Assembly (NCBI RefSeq): GCF_963678635.1
Contig: NC_087066.1
Location: 51,271,581 to 51,335,580 of the forward strand
Source of the DNA: Symsagittifera roscoffensis
Taxonomy: Eukaryota > Xenacoelomorpha > Acoela > Convolutidae
Reading direction: 5' to 3'
DNA: 64,000 nt
Part shown: in pieces, positions 43,052 to 53,376 of the stretch
Layout of the letters: the number at the start of each line of letters is the position of its first letter
Numbering within the stretch: the first letter of the stretch is position 1
Translations under genes and position numbers: made by a program
The notes under the pieces: generated by a model
Told to the model about the DNA's origin: nothing
The model's database searches: none
The model's input: the letters and a program-made list of their open reading frames with translations, nothing else

Positions 43052-46000
43052 TTACTTTTTAAATTCTACTTTCTTTAATATTTTAGATTGGGGGATGAAC
43101 ATTTTGTAGTTTTTACGTGGTTGATTTCGGAGTCTTGTTGTCTTTCTATGTTCTGATTTGTCTATTTCTTCTTGGGGTATTATTTGTTCTGTCATTTTTC
43201 TATTTTTTCTTTGTTTTGGAGATTCTTTATGGTTTTGTGTATTGTTTTTGGTAGCGATTGGTTTTGTGTTTTGATTTTCGGTGGGGTTATCATTTTGTTC
43301 TGTGTTTTTCAGATGTGGTTCGTTTTGAATAATTTTTAATCCTGTGAAAGAATATAATTGGGTTAATTCGCGGAGTGCGTATTCTTTTGGGTAATAAGGT
43401 AATAGGTTGTTTCGATGCTGAACGATTTCTTTTTTGTTTGAGTCGATAATTTTATATGTGACATCTGTGGGTTTTGCAATTATTTGATAGGGTCCTTTTC
43501 GGAGGGGTTGTAATTTTTTAGAAATTCCTTTTTGAGTATTAAAATTAGGTATTAAAACAAATGTTCCAATTTTTAAATCGGAAGCTGGTGTAAAACGTGA
43601 ATTGATTTGTTCATTTATGTTTTGTCTTTGTAATAACTTTTTCGTTATTTTTTGGTAAATTTCGTTGTGTTTCTTATCTCTATTTAAAATCCATTCGGTG
43701 TGTGTACCGGAGGCTAATTTAAGGATTTGTGGGTGATGAAAATGATCTTCATCGTGCGTATGTAATGGTAGGTTATAACAAATTGAGTCTTTATTTGGTT
43801 GACAATAACCTTGTGCGTTTTTATGGGAATTTGCTGTAAACATTATTGGTTTGCGTGGCTTTTGGTTGAAAACCATTTCGTATGGTGACATTCCTAAAGT
43901 TGTCGTGATTTGTGAATTATATGCTAATGGAAATAATTTTACATCTGCTGACCATTCGGTATATTTGGTATCATTTCCGTTGATGATACATCTAAGATAT
44001 TCTTGTAGTGAACGGTTCATACCTTCGACTAAGCCGTTTGTCCAAGGTGCATGAGATGTACGTGGTTTGTGTTTAATGTTGTATAAATGACATAGTGTTA
44101 TTATTTCATTATTTATGAATTCTGTACCATTGTCTGTGACTAAAATTTCTGGTAGTCCAAATTTTGCTATCCAGTGTTCATAAAGTGTTGTGTATGCGTA
44201 ATAAGCGTTACAATGTGGTACTGGGTTAAGTGCTACATAATGTGTAAATGCGTCAACAATTACCATAATGTAGGAGTTTCCTTCTGATGAGGGTGAAATT
44301 GGTCCTTTAGTATCAAATGAGATACGATGATTAAAGTATAAACTTTGTCCTTTAAATTCTTGTTTTTGTGCTATTTGTTTTTGATTTGGGTAAGGTTTAT
44401 TTAATTGACATACTATACAATCATTGCATAGTACTTTTATCCAAATTGGTGCATTTGGGAAGTAAAAATTTTGTATAAAATTTGAATATGTTTTCTCTGA
44501 TCCAGAGTGTCCTTTAATGTTTTGTGTATGTGAAATATTAAAAGCTATAAGAATCATACTTATAGGGAGACAGGGAACTGTAGATTCATTAAGGTTGTAC
44601 TCTAAAAGGTCTGTATTTTCGTTAATTGTTGTATTGTTAAACTTGCGAAAGTATCGGAGGAGTGTTTTGTTTCCTAGAATGGTTGAATCTGCTTTGATAG
44701 GTTTAGTTTTATATTTGTGCCATGATTTTAGTTGTCGAATTACTGGGTCAAGGTTTTGATATTGTTTCAGTGTTGAAATTGTAATTGTTTCTGTTGGGGG
44801 GAGAAAAATGTTTTCGATTTCTAATTTAGATAATGGTATTGTATCAAGTGGGTCGTGAAGGTCAAAAACTTGATTTATTGTGTATTTTGAATCATTTGTT
44901 TGTGGTCCTGATAAATTTATTTTATCAGTTAAATCTTCTTTTTCAATTAGTGGAAAATGGTCTTTTTTAGGTAGGTGTTGTTTTGTTCGTTTTTGTTGGG
45001 TGTTATTTTTTATCCATTGAGAATATGGAATTGGTTTAAAAGTTGATGTTCCAAGTAGGTCAACTTCATAATGATTATTTTGACAATCTAAATAAAGTGG
45101 GAAATGTTGTAAATTATTTATTTGTGATTGTTCAATATCAGTTTTTACTGCATATTTGCATTCTAATCGAGGTGATGTTTCGTTTTCTGCAAGGTAGAAT
45201 TTTATATTTTTGGGTATTTCAACTGTTGTTTTTCGTGTAAGTAATTCAGGTGGTGTATTTCGACTTAAGGTGTCTGGTAATGCAAGATTTTTTCCTGCAG
45301 TCCAAACTATATGTAAGTTTGGAAATTTCATTAGAATTAGTTGAAATCTGTAAACTCGGTGGTTTGGGTTAGATTTCTGTGTAAAAAGAAAGATGATTGG
45401 TTTGTGGTCTGTGAACAAAACTGTGGGATGTTTTGATCCAAGTATCAGAAATTCATATTCTGTAAGTGTATATATTATGGCTGTACATTCTCTCATTAGA
45501 GTTGAGAGTCGTAGCTCTGCTTGAGTGAATAATCGAGAATTTGCTGATATGAGGTTCATTTTATTTGTACCATTATGTGATTGTAATAATGCTGCGCCGA
45601 TGCCAAAGTTCGAAGCATCGCACATTGCATAAAATGGTTGATCAGGGTCTGGAATTGTGTTTGAAATTTGTTCAGTTAAAAGTTTCTTTATTTCTTCGAA
45701 TCGTGTTTGATGTTCTGTATTCCATTCAAAGTTGTTTTGTTGTCTAAGGATGTTATAAAATGGTCGTAGGTATAATTGCATTTTATAAACATATTTACTT
45801 AAAAAGTTTAACATTCCAAGGAACTCTTGGATTTTCTTTTTATTTGTTGGTGGTTGAAGTTTTTGAATAGCGTCAATGCGTGATTTCAGTGGAGTGATTG
45901 TTTTTCTTTCTATATTATGTCCTAAGAATTTAACTCTAGTCAAAAAGAAGTGTGATTTATCGGGGGCGGCCTTCAGATTTTCGTTCTGAAGTATTTGGTG

Positions 46001-49000
46001 ATATGTTTCTAAAACTTTGAACATTTCGTCTTTTGTTTGTGATTGCATAAAAACATCGTCTAAATAGGTGATTGCGTTTTTTTTGAGTATTAGTGGTCTA
46101 AAAATTTTGCTCATAAAGGCTGAAAATGCTGCTGGTCCTATGGATATTCCATAGAATAAGCGGTTGAATTCATATTGTTGGTTTCCGATAACAAATTGTG
46201 TTAAACGTCGTGATTGTTCATCTAGTGGCATTTGATTGTATGCACTATTCATGTCGGCGGTTGTGAAGTATTTGCCGTTTATTTTTGTTAAAATAACTTG
46301 TATTGGTTCAATGGGCCAATTACATTTTGATTCATCTATGAGTGAATTGAGGTATCTAGCATCGAGAACGATTTTTAACGATTCTCCTTTAGCTAGAATG
46401 ATAACGGGGTTGATGAATGTGTTGCCTTTTGGTTGTTCTTCTTTATTAACCGGTGATATAATGTTGTATTGCTCTAAAATATCGAGTAATCTGTTTACTT
46501 TATCATGTAAGTGAATTGGTACTTTACTTGCTCTTTGTTTTTTGAAAACTGCGTCTGGTTTTAATGGGAGATGTAGTGATGAACTGATTTTGCCAACATC
46601 GAATTTTGATGTTGCATAGACTGATGAATATTGAATTAGCTGTTTGGCTAACTTTTCAAATTCGTCTTGTGTTATTTGTGAATGTTGGAAATTAAACATT
46701 GTTAAAAATTTCTGTTGGTCCTCTGTGTAGTTACTGATGTTGAATGTAGGTTTGAAATATGGAGTTTTTGTGAAATAATCCGTATTTCTGTTTTCGTTAC
46801 TTATTATATTATTTATAGATAATTCTTCATTAAGAATTGTAGATTGGCAAATGTCTAGTAATTGGAGTATATTATTTACGCGATAGGCTTTTTCGTGTAT
46901 TGGTGATATTGTTGCGTTGGTTTCACAATATCCTAAAAGTCCTAATGGTAATGTTACTTGGTAAGGTGTGTTGTTATAGACATGTAAGGAGATGATATCT
47001 GAATTCGAATTTTTCAAATATTTTATTGAAGAGATTGTGATTTTGAAAAATTTATGAATCGGTTTGAATTCAAAATCTGACATATAAAATTTTTGTTTGT
47101 TTTGTGCTTTATCATATTGGTGAACTTGTTTGATTGAAAAATTATAGATGTTTCCTGATAGTGGTTTCAGGTGTTTTCTTTGTTGGTTAAATATCGGATA
47201 AAATTTTGAAAAGAATGGTGGTTGTTTATTCAATCTTTGAAAAAATGTTAAGGATGTTTCTTTTGTTTTTGTATATTTATCTTTGATTAATATTTTACTA
47301 TTTAGTATGTTAATTGTTGGTATATACTTTGAAATAAATGGTATTCCAATGATATTATATTTAATATCGGTGATATGGAATATTTGTTTAAATGGCTTAT
47401 TTAAAATTTTACTTTGTTCCATTGTTCTGGTAGGGAGGAGAAATAATTGGATTTTTCCGTAGTTTATCAATGTTGATCCTTGTGCTGTCGCTAGTTTGCT
47501 GGAGGTTTCAAGAGGTGTTAGCTTTGGGTGTAAGATTTTTATTTCATTCCATGTGGGAATGTTTATTATGTTTGATTCTGCTCCTGAATCAATTAAAAAA
47601 TCTATTTCAAGGTCTGGTGGTTGAAATTCTTTATTTCTTGGGCTTTCTAAGAGAAATGGTATTGTCCAAATTTTTTCTTTGGGTTGTTCTTTTTGTATAT
47701 TTTGATAAATGTGGTTTGTATTCAAGCATTTTGTTTTGGTATTTTTATTGGTTTGATTTGTAGTGTTTATCTCATTTGTTTCTTGCGTCGTTGGTGTGGA
47801 ATTTATGGGTGTAGTGTAATGATTTTGAAGAATTTGTGATTGATTTTCATATATATGTGATGGAAAGGGTTGTTCATATATGACAGATTCATAGTCATTT
47901 TCGACTTTTATCATATTGATATCAAGAGTGTTTTCAGTATCACTTTCTGAATCTGATGATGTACAGTTTATTTGATTGAGTTGTAACGTATCAGTTACTG
48001 TGTCATCAATACCTGGAGGGTCTGATGTTGTTTCTGGGTTAGCTTGTACTTGATTGATTTGTCTTTGATGTTTAGGTGTACTGCTTCTGTGACGATTATT
48101 AGAGTTATTGTAGTGATTATTATTTCGGTGTGGTGATTGGGAATAATTTCGATAGCGATTATTATAACTTGGGTGTCGGTTTTGTGAATTATTTCGCGAT
48201 CTGTTTTGGTAATTATTGTTTGGTCTGTTATAGTTCGATCTATTATATGAGTTATTCCTTGATCGGTTGTTCGGGTAATTCTGGTTTCGGTTGTTTGAAT
48301 AACTTCTGTTTCGATTATAGGAGTAGTTTCTATTCCTATTGTATGATGAATTTCGTGATTGGTTGTTTGGATAATAGTTATTTCTTGATTGAGAATTAGA
48401 TCTAGAAACAAATCGTTGTGTATTTGAATTTGATCTGGAGTAGTTATTTTGACTATTCGGTCTATTGTAGTGATTTTGTGATGAATTATACGTGTTTCTT
48501 CGTTCTGGTGATCTTCCTCTATAACTTGAGTTATATGGAGATTGATTTCTTGTATAGCTTGTATTGTTTGGGAGTGGTTTTCCTGAACTGTTGTTGCTGT
48601 ATACATTTTTGTTTGGTAGGTTTTGATCTTTTTTCATGTATTGATAAAATGATTTATTTGGTTCTTTGTATTTTTGAGGTTTATTTTGACTATCTTGTTG
48701 TTTTTGTCTACATTCGGAAATACTATGTCCGTATCGTCGGCAATAATTACACCATTTTTTGAAAGATGGTTTGCCTTTAAAGTTCGGGTTCTTTTCGTAA
48801 ATATTGAGTATTTCAGTGATTTTTTCAACGAGATCTGTTTCTGATTCTTGTATATTATTAATATTAGTGGGAGTCGTTTCAATTTTGTTAACGTATTGTA
48901 ATTTCAGATTTTCCGTTTCTTCTAATTTCAGTGTGATTTCTGCTTGTTCTAGTTTGTCTACTAGTTTTCTAAAATCTAAATCGGGTTCTCGAATTGAAGA

Positions 49001-51274
49001 AGGATGTGATGCTCTCTTTTTTATTGCTATTTTCCTTAATTGTGGTGTTAAGGTCATCATTAAGATTTCTGTCATCTTAGTGTTTTTATAGTCATGTGTA
49101 TTTAGTGAATATGCTTTTCGAACTAGTGTTTCGATTCTTACTGCTATTTGCTTGATGGTTTCGTTTGGTAATCTGCGAATTTCATTACATAAAACTCTTT
49201 GTTGTTGTTTGTTTCTTTCGGAGTCAAACATTTTTGAAAATTCTTGTGTAAATCTTTTCCAGTTTGATTTTATTTCTTGAGGTAGTACTGAAAACCATTT
49301 TTGGGCTGCGCCATCTAAGGTTGTTTGTATCAACGCTGTGCGTCGATGTATCCAGTTTTGATGTAGTGGCGTGTTAATTGGTTCAGGTCCAATATTTAAA
49401 ATTAAATTTGCTGTTACTGCATTTAAGTAATCTTCTACAGAGTATTCAGGGTCTGTTCCTGTGAAAACCATTAAGGGTTTATTTGATGTTATTGATGATC
49501 CACCCATAAGGTATGGATTCATTGTCATTTGTAATGATTCAGCTGCATTTGGCATTTGAGAAAAATTTGAAAGTTGGTTTCTTGTTATTTCATGTTGTTG
49601 AAGATAATACGGGAGTGGTATTTCATTTTGCATTTGTGATGGTTGATACGAGTGTGTAGTCATTGGATTTTGTTGTTGAATTGGTTGAAAAGATTGTATA
49701 TTAATTGGATTTGGTTGTTGAATTGGTTGTTGATATTGTGCATCTATTGATTGTGGAGAAAAATTTCTATGGTTTGTACGTGTTTTCTGTATTCCTTGTC
49801 TACGATATTCTTGAGTATTTGGTGCAAATATATCTGGTTGTAAGAAATCTTCATCTGAGGATAAATAATCCATTTGATAAGATGTTTGTTTTTTATTTTT
49901 ATTTTGTTGAAAAAATGGGTAATTTTCACTGCGATCCTGTGGAGGATTTGGTTGAAAATTTGTGGAATTATATTGGGCCGTTGGGTTATCCCAGTTTCGA
50001 GGTTTTGTATATTGATTAAAATTTCTTTGTGGTTTATAATTTGTTTTTGATGGATGTGTATAATTATAATTATGGTCTGCAAAGTTGTTTCTAGTGAATG
50101 TTTTGCGTGTTTTTGATGGTATTGTCATGGGTTTGTATGTTTGGTAATCCATATGTGAATATTTAGGGGCAACCGAAGGTTTAACGGTTGATTGTAAGGT
50201 TACCTGTGTTTGTGAAGGATTTGTATTTCTTGGTGTTGTTAAATTTGGGCGTATTGGTGAAATACTTTGTTGTGTAGTTGTTGTGTGTACAATTTCTTCA
50301 TTTATGAAGTGTGATGGTGTCTGTATATCTTGTTGAGTAAGATTCCTAGTTCCATTGAGGTTTTCATTGTGTATGACTGTAGAGTTTAAACTATTATTTT
50401 GTGTATCGGGTAAAAATGTATTATAGTTTAATGGTGTTGCATCAATTGTTAATGGTATTACTCTTACATAATCTCTTATGTAAGATATTGTACCTATTGC
50501 TTGACTTGAGATTGATTGTGGAAAGTTTATAAATACGGGATGAGACCATTCGGGGTCCCAAACATAATCTGATTGTTCTGTGATAGCTGTATCATCGTTC
50601 GAGTTTTGGGGTCTAAAATTTTTTCTTGCTTGTGCAATTAAATCAATATTGTGTGTAAAATAATCTATTATGAACCATGCTAAAATTTTTTGTAAATCGT
50701 GTTTGGTATGTTGTGAAACGTCGTCTTTCGTGAAATTTTCTTTAATGATGTTTAAATAACTAGAGAGTAGTGTGATTTCATGTCGTACTCTTAAATGTTT
50801 AGATGTTTCTGTCGGTGAGACATTTGTTAATGGGAGTTCATTTTCTAATATCGAAATATAACTATATATTAGTGTGAAAACTTCATTGGTGAAAATGGAG
50901 TTTGCTCTTTGTGAGTTATGGTATTGTATGCTTTTTATATATTCTGAAAAAACTTTTGAAAATTCTAAATCAAGGTCGTCTGTTTGAATAGTGTATGTTC
51001 TATTATTATGGTTTGGGGAAGTGAATTCTATAGAGTAGATTCCATATTGTTGTGTTATGTTGCATATATCTTTTAGATAGTGATCTATGATTTGTCTTTT
51101 GATTTTTACATCGGGGAACTCTGTTTTACATGGACTGATTCCGGGTTCAAATAAATTTACGAGTAAATTTTGACAAAATATGTGTTGTCCTCTATCAGTA
51201 TCTGCATCTACTATAAAAGGAAAGATTTCATCATCATCTGGAGTTTCGTCACCTGGGGTGTGCGTTGAACTCAT
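43052..51274 (-). CDS. gag-pol: Gag-Pol polyprotein, single 2740-codon ORF
   Basis: Residues 1 to about 600 form a long Gln/Asn/Pro-rich N-terminal region of unknown fold. About 600-755 is a retrotransposon Gag capsid domain (LNAVTANLIL, AAQKWFSVLP, FDSERNKQQQ). About 841-855 is a CX2CX4HX4C zinc knuckle (CNYCRRYGHSISEC), followed by a 200-residue Asn/Arg/Ser-rich RNA-binding-like tract. The protease has IDSGAES at about 1229. The reverse transcriptase has LDARYLNSL, YNQMPLDE and the catalytic YLDD at about 1737. RNase H starts near MCDASNFGIGAALL (about 1884). Integrase has an H-H-C-C finger (about 2250-2290), D, D and E at FDTKGP, VTDNGTEF and GLVEGMNRSL, and a GPY/F module (RKGPYQII, about 2594). 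A basic tail of about 100 residues ends the protein. Gag and Pol share one frame with no recoding. All catalytic residues are present. Confidence 0.95.
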   Translation of the reverse strand: MSSTHTPGDETPDDDEIFPFIVDADTDRGQHIFCQNLLVNLFEPGISPCKTEFPDVKIKRQIIDHYLKDICNITQQYGIYSIEFTSPNHNNRTYTIQTDDLDLEFSKVFSEYIKSIQYHNSQRANSIFTNEVFTLIYSYISILENELPLTNVSPTETSKHLRVRHEITLLSSYLNIIKENFTKDDVSQHTKHDLQKILAWFIIDYFTHNIDLIAQARKNFRPQNSNDDTAITEQSDYVWDPEWSHPVFINFPQSISSQAIGTISYIRDYVRVIPLTIDATPLNYNTFLPDTQNNSLNSTVIHNENLNGTRNLTQQDIQTPSHFINEEIVHTTTTQQSISPIRPNLTTPRNTNPSQTQVTLQSTVKPSVAPKYSHMDYQTYKPMTIPSKTRKTFTRNNFADHNYNYTHPSKTNYKPQRNFNQYTKPRNWDNPTAQYNSTNFQPNPPQDRSENYPFFQQNKNKKQTSYQMDYLSSDEDFLQPDIFAPNTQEYRRQGIQKTRTNHRNFSPQSIDAQYQQPIQQPNPINIQSFQPIQQQNPMTTHSYQPSQMQNEIPLPYYLQQHEITRNQLSNFSQMPNAAESLQMTMNPYLMGGSSITSNKPLMVFTGTDPEYSVEDYLNAVTANLILNIGPEPINTPLHQNWIHRRTALIQTTLDGAAQKWFSVLPQEIKSNWKRFTQEFSKMFDSERNKQQQRVLCNEIRRLPNETIKQIAVRIETLVRKAYSLNTHDYKNTKMTEILMMTLTPQLRKIAIKKRASHPSSIREPDLDFRKLVDKLEQAEITLKLEETENLKLQYVNKIETTPTNINNIQESETDLVEKITEILNIYEKNPNFKGKPSFKKWCNYCRRYGHSISECRQKQQDSQNKPQKYKEPNKSFYQYMKKDQNLPNKNVYSNNSSGKPLPNNTSYTRNQSPYNSSYRGRSPERRNTYNSSQNHYNRPNSQNNYSRSNSNTQRFVSRSNSQSRNNYYPNNQSRNSSYNRNRNYSYNRNRSYSNNRNQNYPNNRSRNNSYNRSNYNRPNNNYQNRSRNNSQNRHPSYNNRYRNYSQSPHRNNNHYNNSNNRHRSSTPKHQRQINQVQANPETTSDPPGIDDTVTDTLQLNQINCTSSDSESDTENTLDINMIKVENDYESVIYEQPFPSHIYENQSQILQNHYTTPINSTPTTQETNEINTTNQTNKNTKTKCLNTNHIYQNIQKEQPKEKIWTIPFLLESPRNKEFQPPDLEIDFLIDSGAESNIINIPTWNEIKILHPKLTPLETSSKLATAQGSTLINYGKIQLFLLPTRTMEQSKILNKPFKQIFHITDIKYNIIGIPFISKYIPTINILNSKILIKDKYTKTKETSLTFFQRLNKQPPFFSKFYPIFNQQRKHLKPLSGNIYNFSIKQVHQYDKAQNKQKFYMSDFEFKPIHKFFKITISSIKYLKNSNSDIISLHVYNNTPYQVTLPLGLLGYCETNATISPIHEKAYRVNNILQLLDICQSTILNEELSINNIISNENRNTDYFTKTPYFKPTFNISNYTEDQQKFLTMFNFQHSQITQDEFEKLAKQLIQYSSVYATSKFDVGKISSSLHLPLKPDAVFKKQRASKVPIHLHDKVNRLLDILEQYNIISPVNKEEQPKGNTFINPVIILAKGESLKIVLDARYLNSLIDESKCNWPIEPIQVILTKINGKYFTTADMNSAYNQMPLDEQSRRLTQFVIGNQQYEFNRLFYGISIGPAAFSAFMSKIFRPLILKKNAITYLDDVFMQSQTKDEMFKVLETYHQILQNENLKAAPDKSHFFLTRVKFLGHNIERKTITPLKSRIDAIQKLQPPTNKKKIQEFLGMLNFLSKYVYKMQLYLRPFYNILRQQNNFEWNTEHQTRFEEIKKLLTEQISNTIPDPDQPFYAMCDASNFGIGAALLQSHNGTNKMNLISANSRLFTQAELRLSTLMRECTAIIYTLTEYEFLILGSKHPTVLFTDHKPIIFLFTQKSNPNHRVYRFQLILMKFPNLHIVWTAGKNLALPDTLSRNTPPELLTRKTTVEIPKNIKFYLAENETSPRLECKYAVKTDIEQSQINNLQHFPLYLDCQNNHYEVDLLGTSTFKPIPYSQWIKNNTQQKRTKQHLPKKDHFPLIEKEDLTDKINLSGPQTNDSKYTINQVFDLHDPLDTIPLSKLEIENIFLPPTETITISTLKQYQNLDPVIRQLKSWHKYKTKPIKADSTILGNKTLLRYFRKFNNTTINENTDLLEYNLNESTVPCLPISMILIAFNISHTQNIKGHSGSEKTYSNFIQNFYFPNAPIWIKVLCNDCIVCQLNKPYPNQKQIAQKQEFKGQSLYFNHRISFDTKGPISPSSEGNSYIMVIVDAFTHYVALNPVPHCNAYYAYTTLYEHWIAKFGLPEILVTDNGTEFINNEIITLCHLYNIKHKPRTSHAPWTNGLVEGMNRSLQEYLRCIINGNDTKYTEWSADVKLFPLAYNSQITTTLGMSPYEMVFNQKPRKPIMFTANSHKNAQGYCQPNKDSICYNLPLHTHDEDHFHHPQILKLASGTHTEWILNRDKKHNEIYQKITKKLLQRQNINEQINSRFTPASDLKIGTFVLIPNFNTQKGISKKLQPLRKGPYQIIAKPTDVTYKIIDSNKKEIVQHRNNLLPYYPKEYALRELTQLYSFTGLKIIQNEPHLKNTEQNDNPTENQNTKPIATKNNTQNHKESPKQRKNRKMTEQIIPQEEIDKSEHRKTTRLRNQPRKNYKMFIPQSKILKKVEFKK

Positions 51275-51716
51275 TTTTTCGTTCGATGACTGTTAATATG
51301 TAATTATTAATGTGTCGAATTGGTTGATTCCAGTTGTATAGATGTACTGGTTTGTGTTTATACTGCTTTTTTATTCTTCTTTTTCCTCTTTGTGATGAAT
51401 TTGAAGTTGTTTCTGAGTCAGAAAAATATAATTGATCGTGTTGTGGGTAATTTTTATCTATTGATTCTTTTAGTTTGTAGAGTTCGTCTAAACTGTTGGT
51501 TTCTGATTCTGAAAATGCGTTTCGATTTTTTGAAAATCTTTTTCGTGTTATTTGTCTTTGTTTAGTGATTATTTTTCTCTTTAGTGTTTGTCGTTTTGTT
51601 CGAATGTATCCAACTGTTTGTGTATGAGGTGTGATTACAAGGTCGTATTTTTTGTTATCTATTTCACAATTGTGTAAAACGATTGTTTGTTTATTCCCTA
51701 GGTTTTTAAATGACAT
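51249..51716 (-). CDS. Basic 155-residue leader ORF overlapping gag
   Basis: It starts MSFKNLGNK and is the first sizeable ORF of the element. It is strongly basic in the middle (TKRQTLKRKI, KQRQITRKRF), then Ser/acid-rich, then basic again. It ends 26 nt inside gag in another frame. The overlap contains an A6 run followed by TGAG, but gag lies in the +1 frame, so a normal -1 slip would hit TGA at once. Reinitiation or leaky scanning at the gag ATG (context AAAAAATGAG) is more likely. It has no recognisable domain; an RNA-binding or regulatory role is inference. Confidence 0.65.
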   Translation of the reverse strand: MSFKNLGNKQTIVLHNCEIDNKKYDLVITPHTQTVGYIRTKRQTLKRKIITKQRQITRKRFSKNRNAFSESETNSLDELYKLKESIDKNYPQHDQLYFSDSETTSNSSQRGKRRIKKQYKHKPVHLYNWNQPIRHINNYILTVIERKNEFNAHPR

Positions 51717-52948
51717 AAGGTTTAGGATGACGGGTGCAAAAGGTTGTTAAATGATTTCTATTTTCCTAAACTGTTAGTTCTTACGATTTTTTGGTTAGCT
51801 TAACCTGGGTCTATTTGTTTAGGGTTGGAGAGAAAAGTATATCGATTCCGAAGAATGATTTTTACTTTCTCGTGACTAGTATAAGCTAAGGTGTTAACTT
51901 ACTTAATCTTACTTAGGGGTAGTGATTGTGTTCAAGGGTTGGAGAATAGTAAATCGATCCACAAGGTTCAGGTATAATTAGAACGCGAGTAGTTCGTTAG
52001 ATACTATTTTAAACTTACTAAGTCTAAGATTTATCCTGGGTCTGGTAAGAGGGGGGATCAAGTGAAGGATGAATAACCGAAGTTCTTCACTGTTTATCCT
52101 AATTTGAATGATTAGTTTTGTTTAAAAATTTCTATTAGTCTTGGGTCTTTAGAAAGGGTTGGGTAGTGAATCGACGTTTGAGGTCGTTAGACACTAATTA
52201 AGTGGGTGGGGGAGAACAAAGTTGTTCTGTTTGATCCAAGGATAAGCCTTGATGATCAAATTTAAAATGTAATGAAGTAGAAAATGATTTAAGATCCAAG
52301 GATAAGCCTTGATGATCTGGTTTTAAAATTAAGTGACTTTAAGTTTTAATGAGGTTTTAAATTTGTGTAAAGGAAAGATTTAGTATTTTATGATATTAGT
52401 GAGTTGATGATTGCTGTTATGTTTTAGGTGATGAAGCTGGAACAACAGGATGATTTATGATTACTAACCATTTATTGTCATGCTACTAATTTTTATTTTT
52501 TTTTTCCAATAAATATTTTTCAAACATGTTTTGTATAATACTGCAGAATTTTAGGAAAACGATCTTAGATCTTTTTATCAATCGTTATTGTATAATATTA
52601 ATTTTGTTTAGCGCCTGAAATGATTTTGAAGATTTACTTCAAGGTTTTATGTTTGCAAATGGAAATCTAAATTCATTGCAAGTAGTATTCGAAATATAAA
52701 AGTTTGTTCTGGCTTTTGCCGAACTATCATGTAACTATACGGCAAGTTTCTACTTTGTCGTATGTCGTCTTTGGTTCGATGTCTTCTTCCAATTCCGGGT
52801 AGTTCTATTATGGTTCGGAATATTGGCTCGGATCTATTGAGTCGGAGAGACATTTCAATTAAATTATTGTCGTATAACATTTTGTAAATGTTTTTGTCTA
52901 ATTTCTAATCTAATTTTGGTTAATTCTAATCTAATAAGGTCTTGTTCG
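51717..52948 (-). other. Element 5' leader with repeated hairpins
   Basis: It is 1.2 kb and noncoding. A 25-nt block containing the hairpin CAAGGATAAGCCTTG occurs twice, 60 nt apart (52233-52257 and 52293-52317). A second module ('c.tgggtct....agggttgg.ga' then 'aatcga') recurs near 51803-51848, 51935-51958 and 52140-52175. Repeated structured elements between primer site and gag are compatible with a packaging or dimerisation region. Confidence 0.6.
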
Positions 52949-52966
52949 AGACTTATGGTCGCACCA
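52949..52966 (-). promoter_or_regulatory. Primer-binding site
   Basis: Two bases beyond the 5' LTR on the coding strand, TGGTGCGACCATAAGTCT begins with the TGG expected opposite a tRNA 3' CCA. The specific tRNA cannot be named without the host tRNA set. Confidence 0.65.
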
Positions 52967-52968
52967 GA

Positions 52969-53376
52969 TGAGTTAGGACTGGAGTGTAACTCATAGAGTA
53001 ATTTCGGATAGGGTACACCGTCTGCTCGTCACGCTATCTTATTTTCGGCCGGATAGATTCGTGCAACTTCTTAGTCTAATACCGATCCTAATCTTACTCT
53101 TATACTATCTAGTCTCAGGTTGTTTAACTAGTCTCTGCTAGGCTCAATAGATCTAGGGTATACTGGTTTATTGCGGCTGCTGAAGTGCTCGGGAGAGTCC
53201 AACTAATTTCTAAGTTAAATTCAAATCTCTCTGGTGCTGAAATTACAAGTAACTTCAGCACTTACAAATAAGTGGGTTGTTAGTTAGATGGATCATGATT
53301 GGTTAATATTAAATACTTTACATTGGTAAAACATTTAATTTATCCAATCATAAAATATAGTTTAGATCAGGTTCCA
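52969..53376 (-). repeat. LTR (5' LTR relative to the element's coding strand), 408 bp
   Basis: It appears identical to 34475-34882 in a line-by-line comparison. It supplies the promoter for minus-strand transcription; TATATTTTATGA lies near its outer end and AATAAA at 53167-53172 in the middle. ORFs called inside both LTRs are the same sequence and are not genes. Confidence 0.95.

Larger units (their letters stand above)
34475..53376 (-). mobile_element. Giant Ty3/gypsy retrovirus-like element, 18,902 bp
   Basis: It is a complete LTR element with matching 408-bp LTRs, TG...CA ends, a 4-bp target duplication, a primer site next to the 5' LTR, an intact gag-pol and a downstream block with an envelope-type glycoprotein. 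Domain order (protease, RT, RNase H, integrase with GPY/F) is Ty3/gypsy. Typical gypsy or errantivirus elements are 5-9 kb, so this is two to three times larger. The extra length comes from an unusually long Gag, at least five added open frames and long noncoding leader and trailer regions. Sense-strand composition is A-rich and the proteins are rich in Asn, Thr, Gln, Ile and Lys. No frameshift or stop was seen in any main frame, so it may be active. It lies antisense in a host intron. Confidence 0.95.

Noticed and set aside
47995-48606. 203-codon minus-strand ORF rich in Ile/Thr within gag
   Set aside because: It overlaps the Asn/Arg/Ser-rich tract of gag-pol in another frame. The low-complexity DNA keeps an alternative frame open by composition.
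51270-51290. Programmed -1 frameshift from the 155-codon ORF into gag at the A6 run
   Set aside because: Gag is in the +1 frame. A -1 slip meets TGA immediately.
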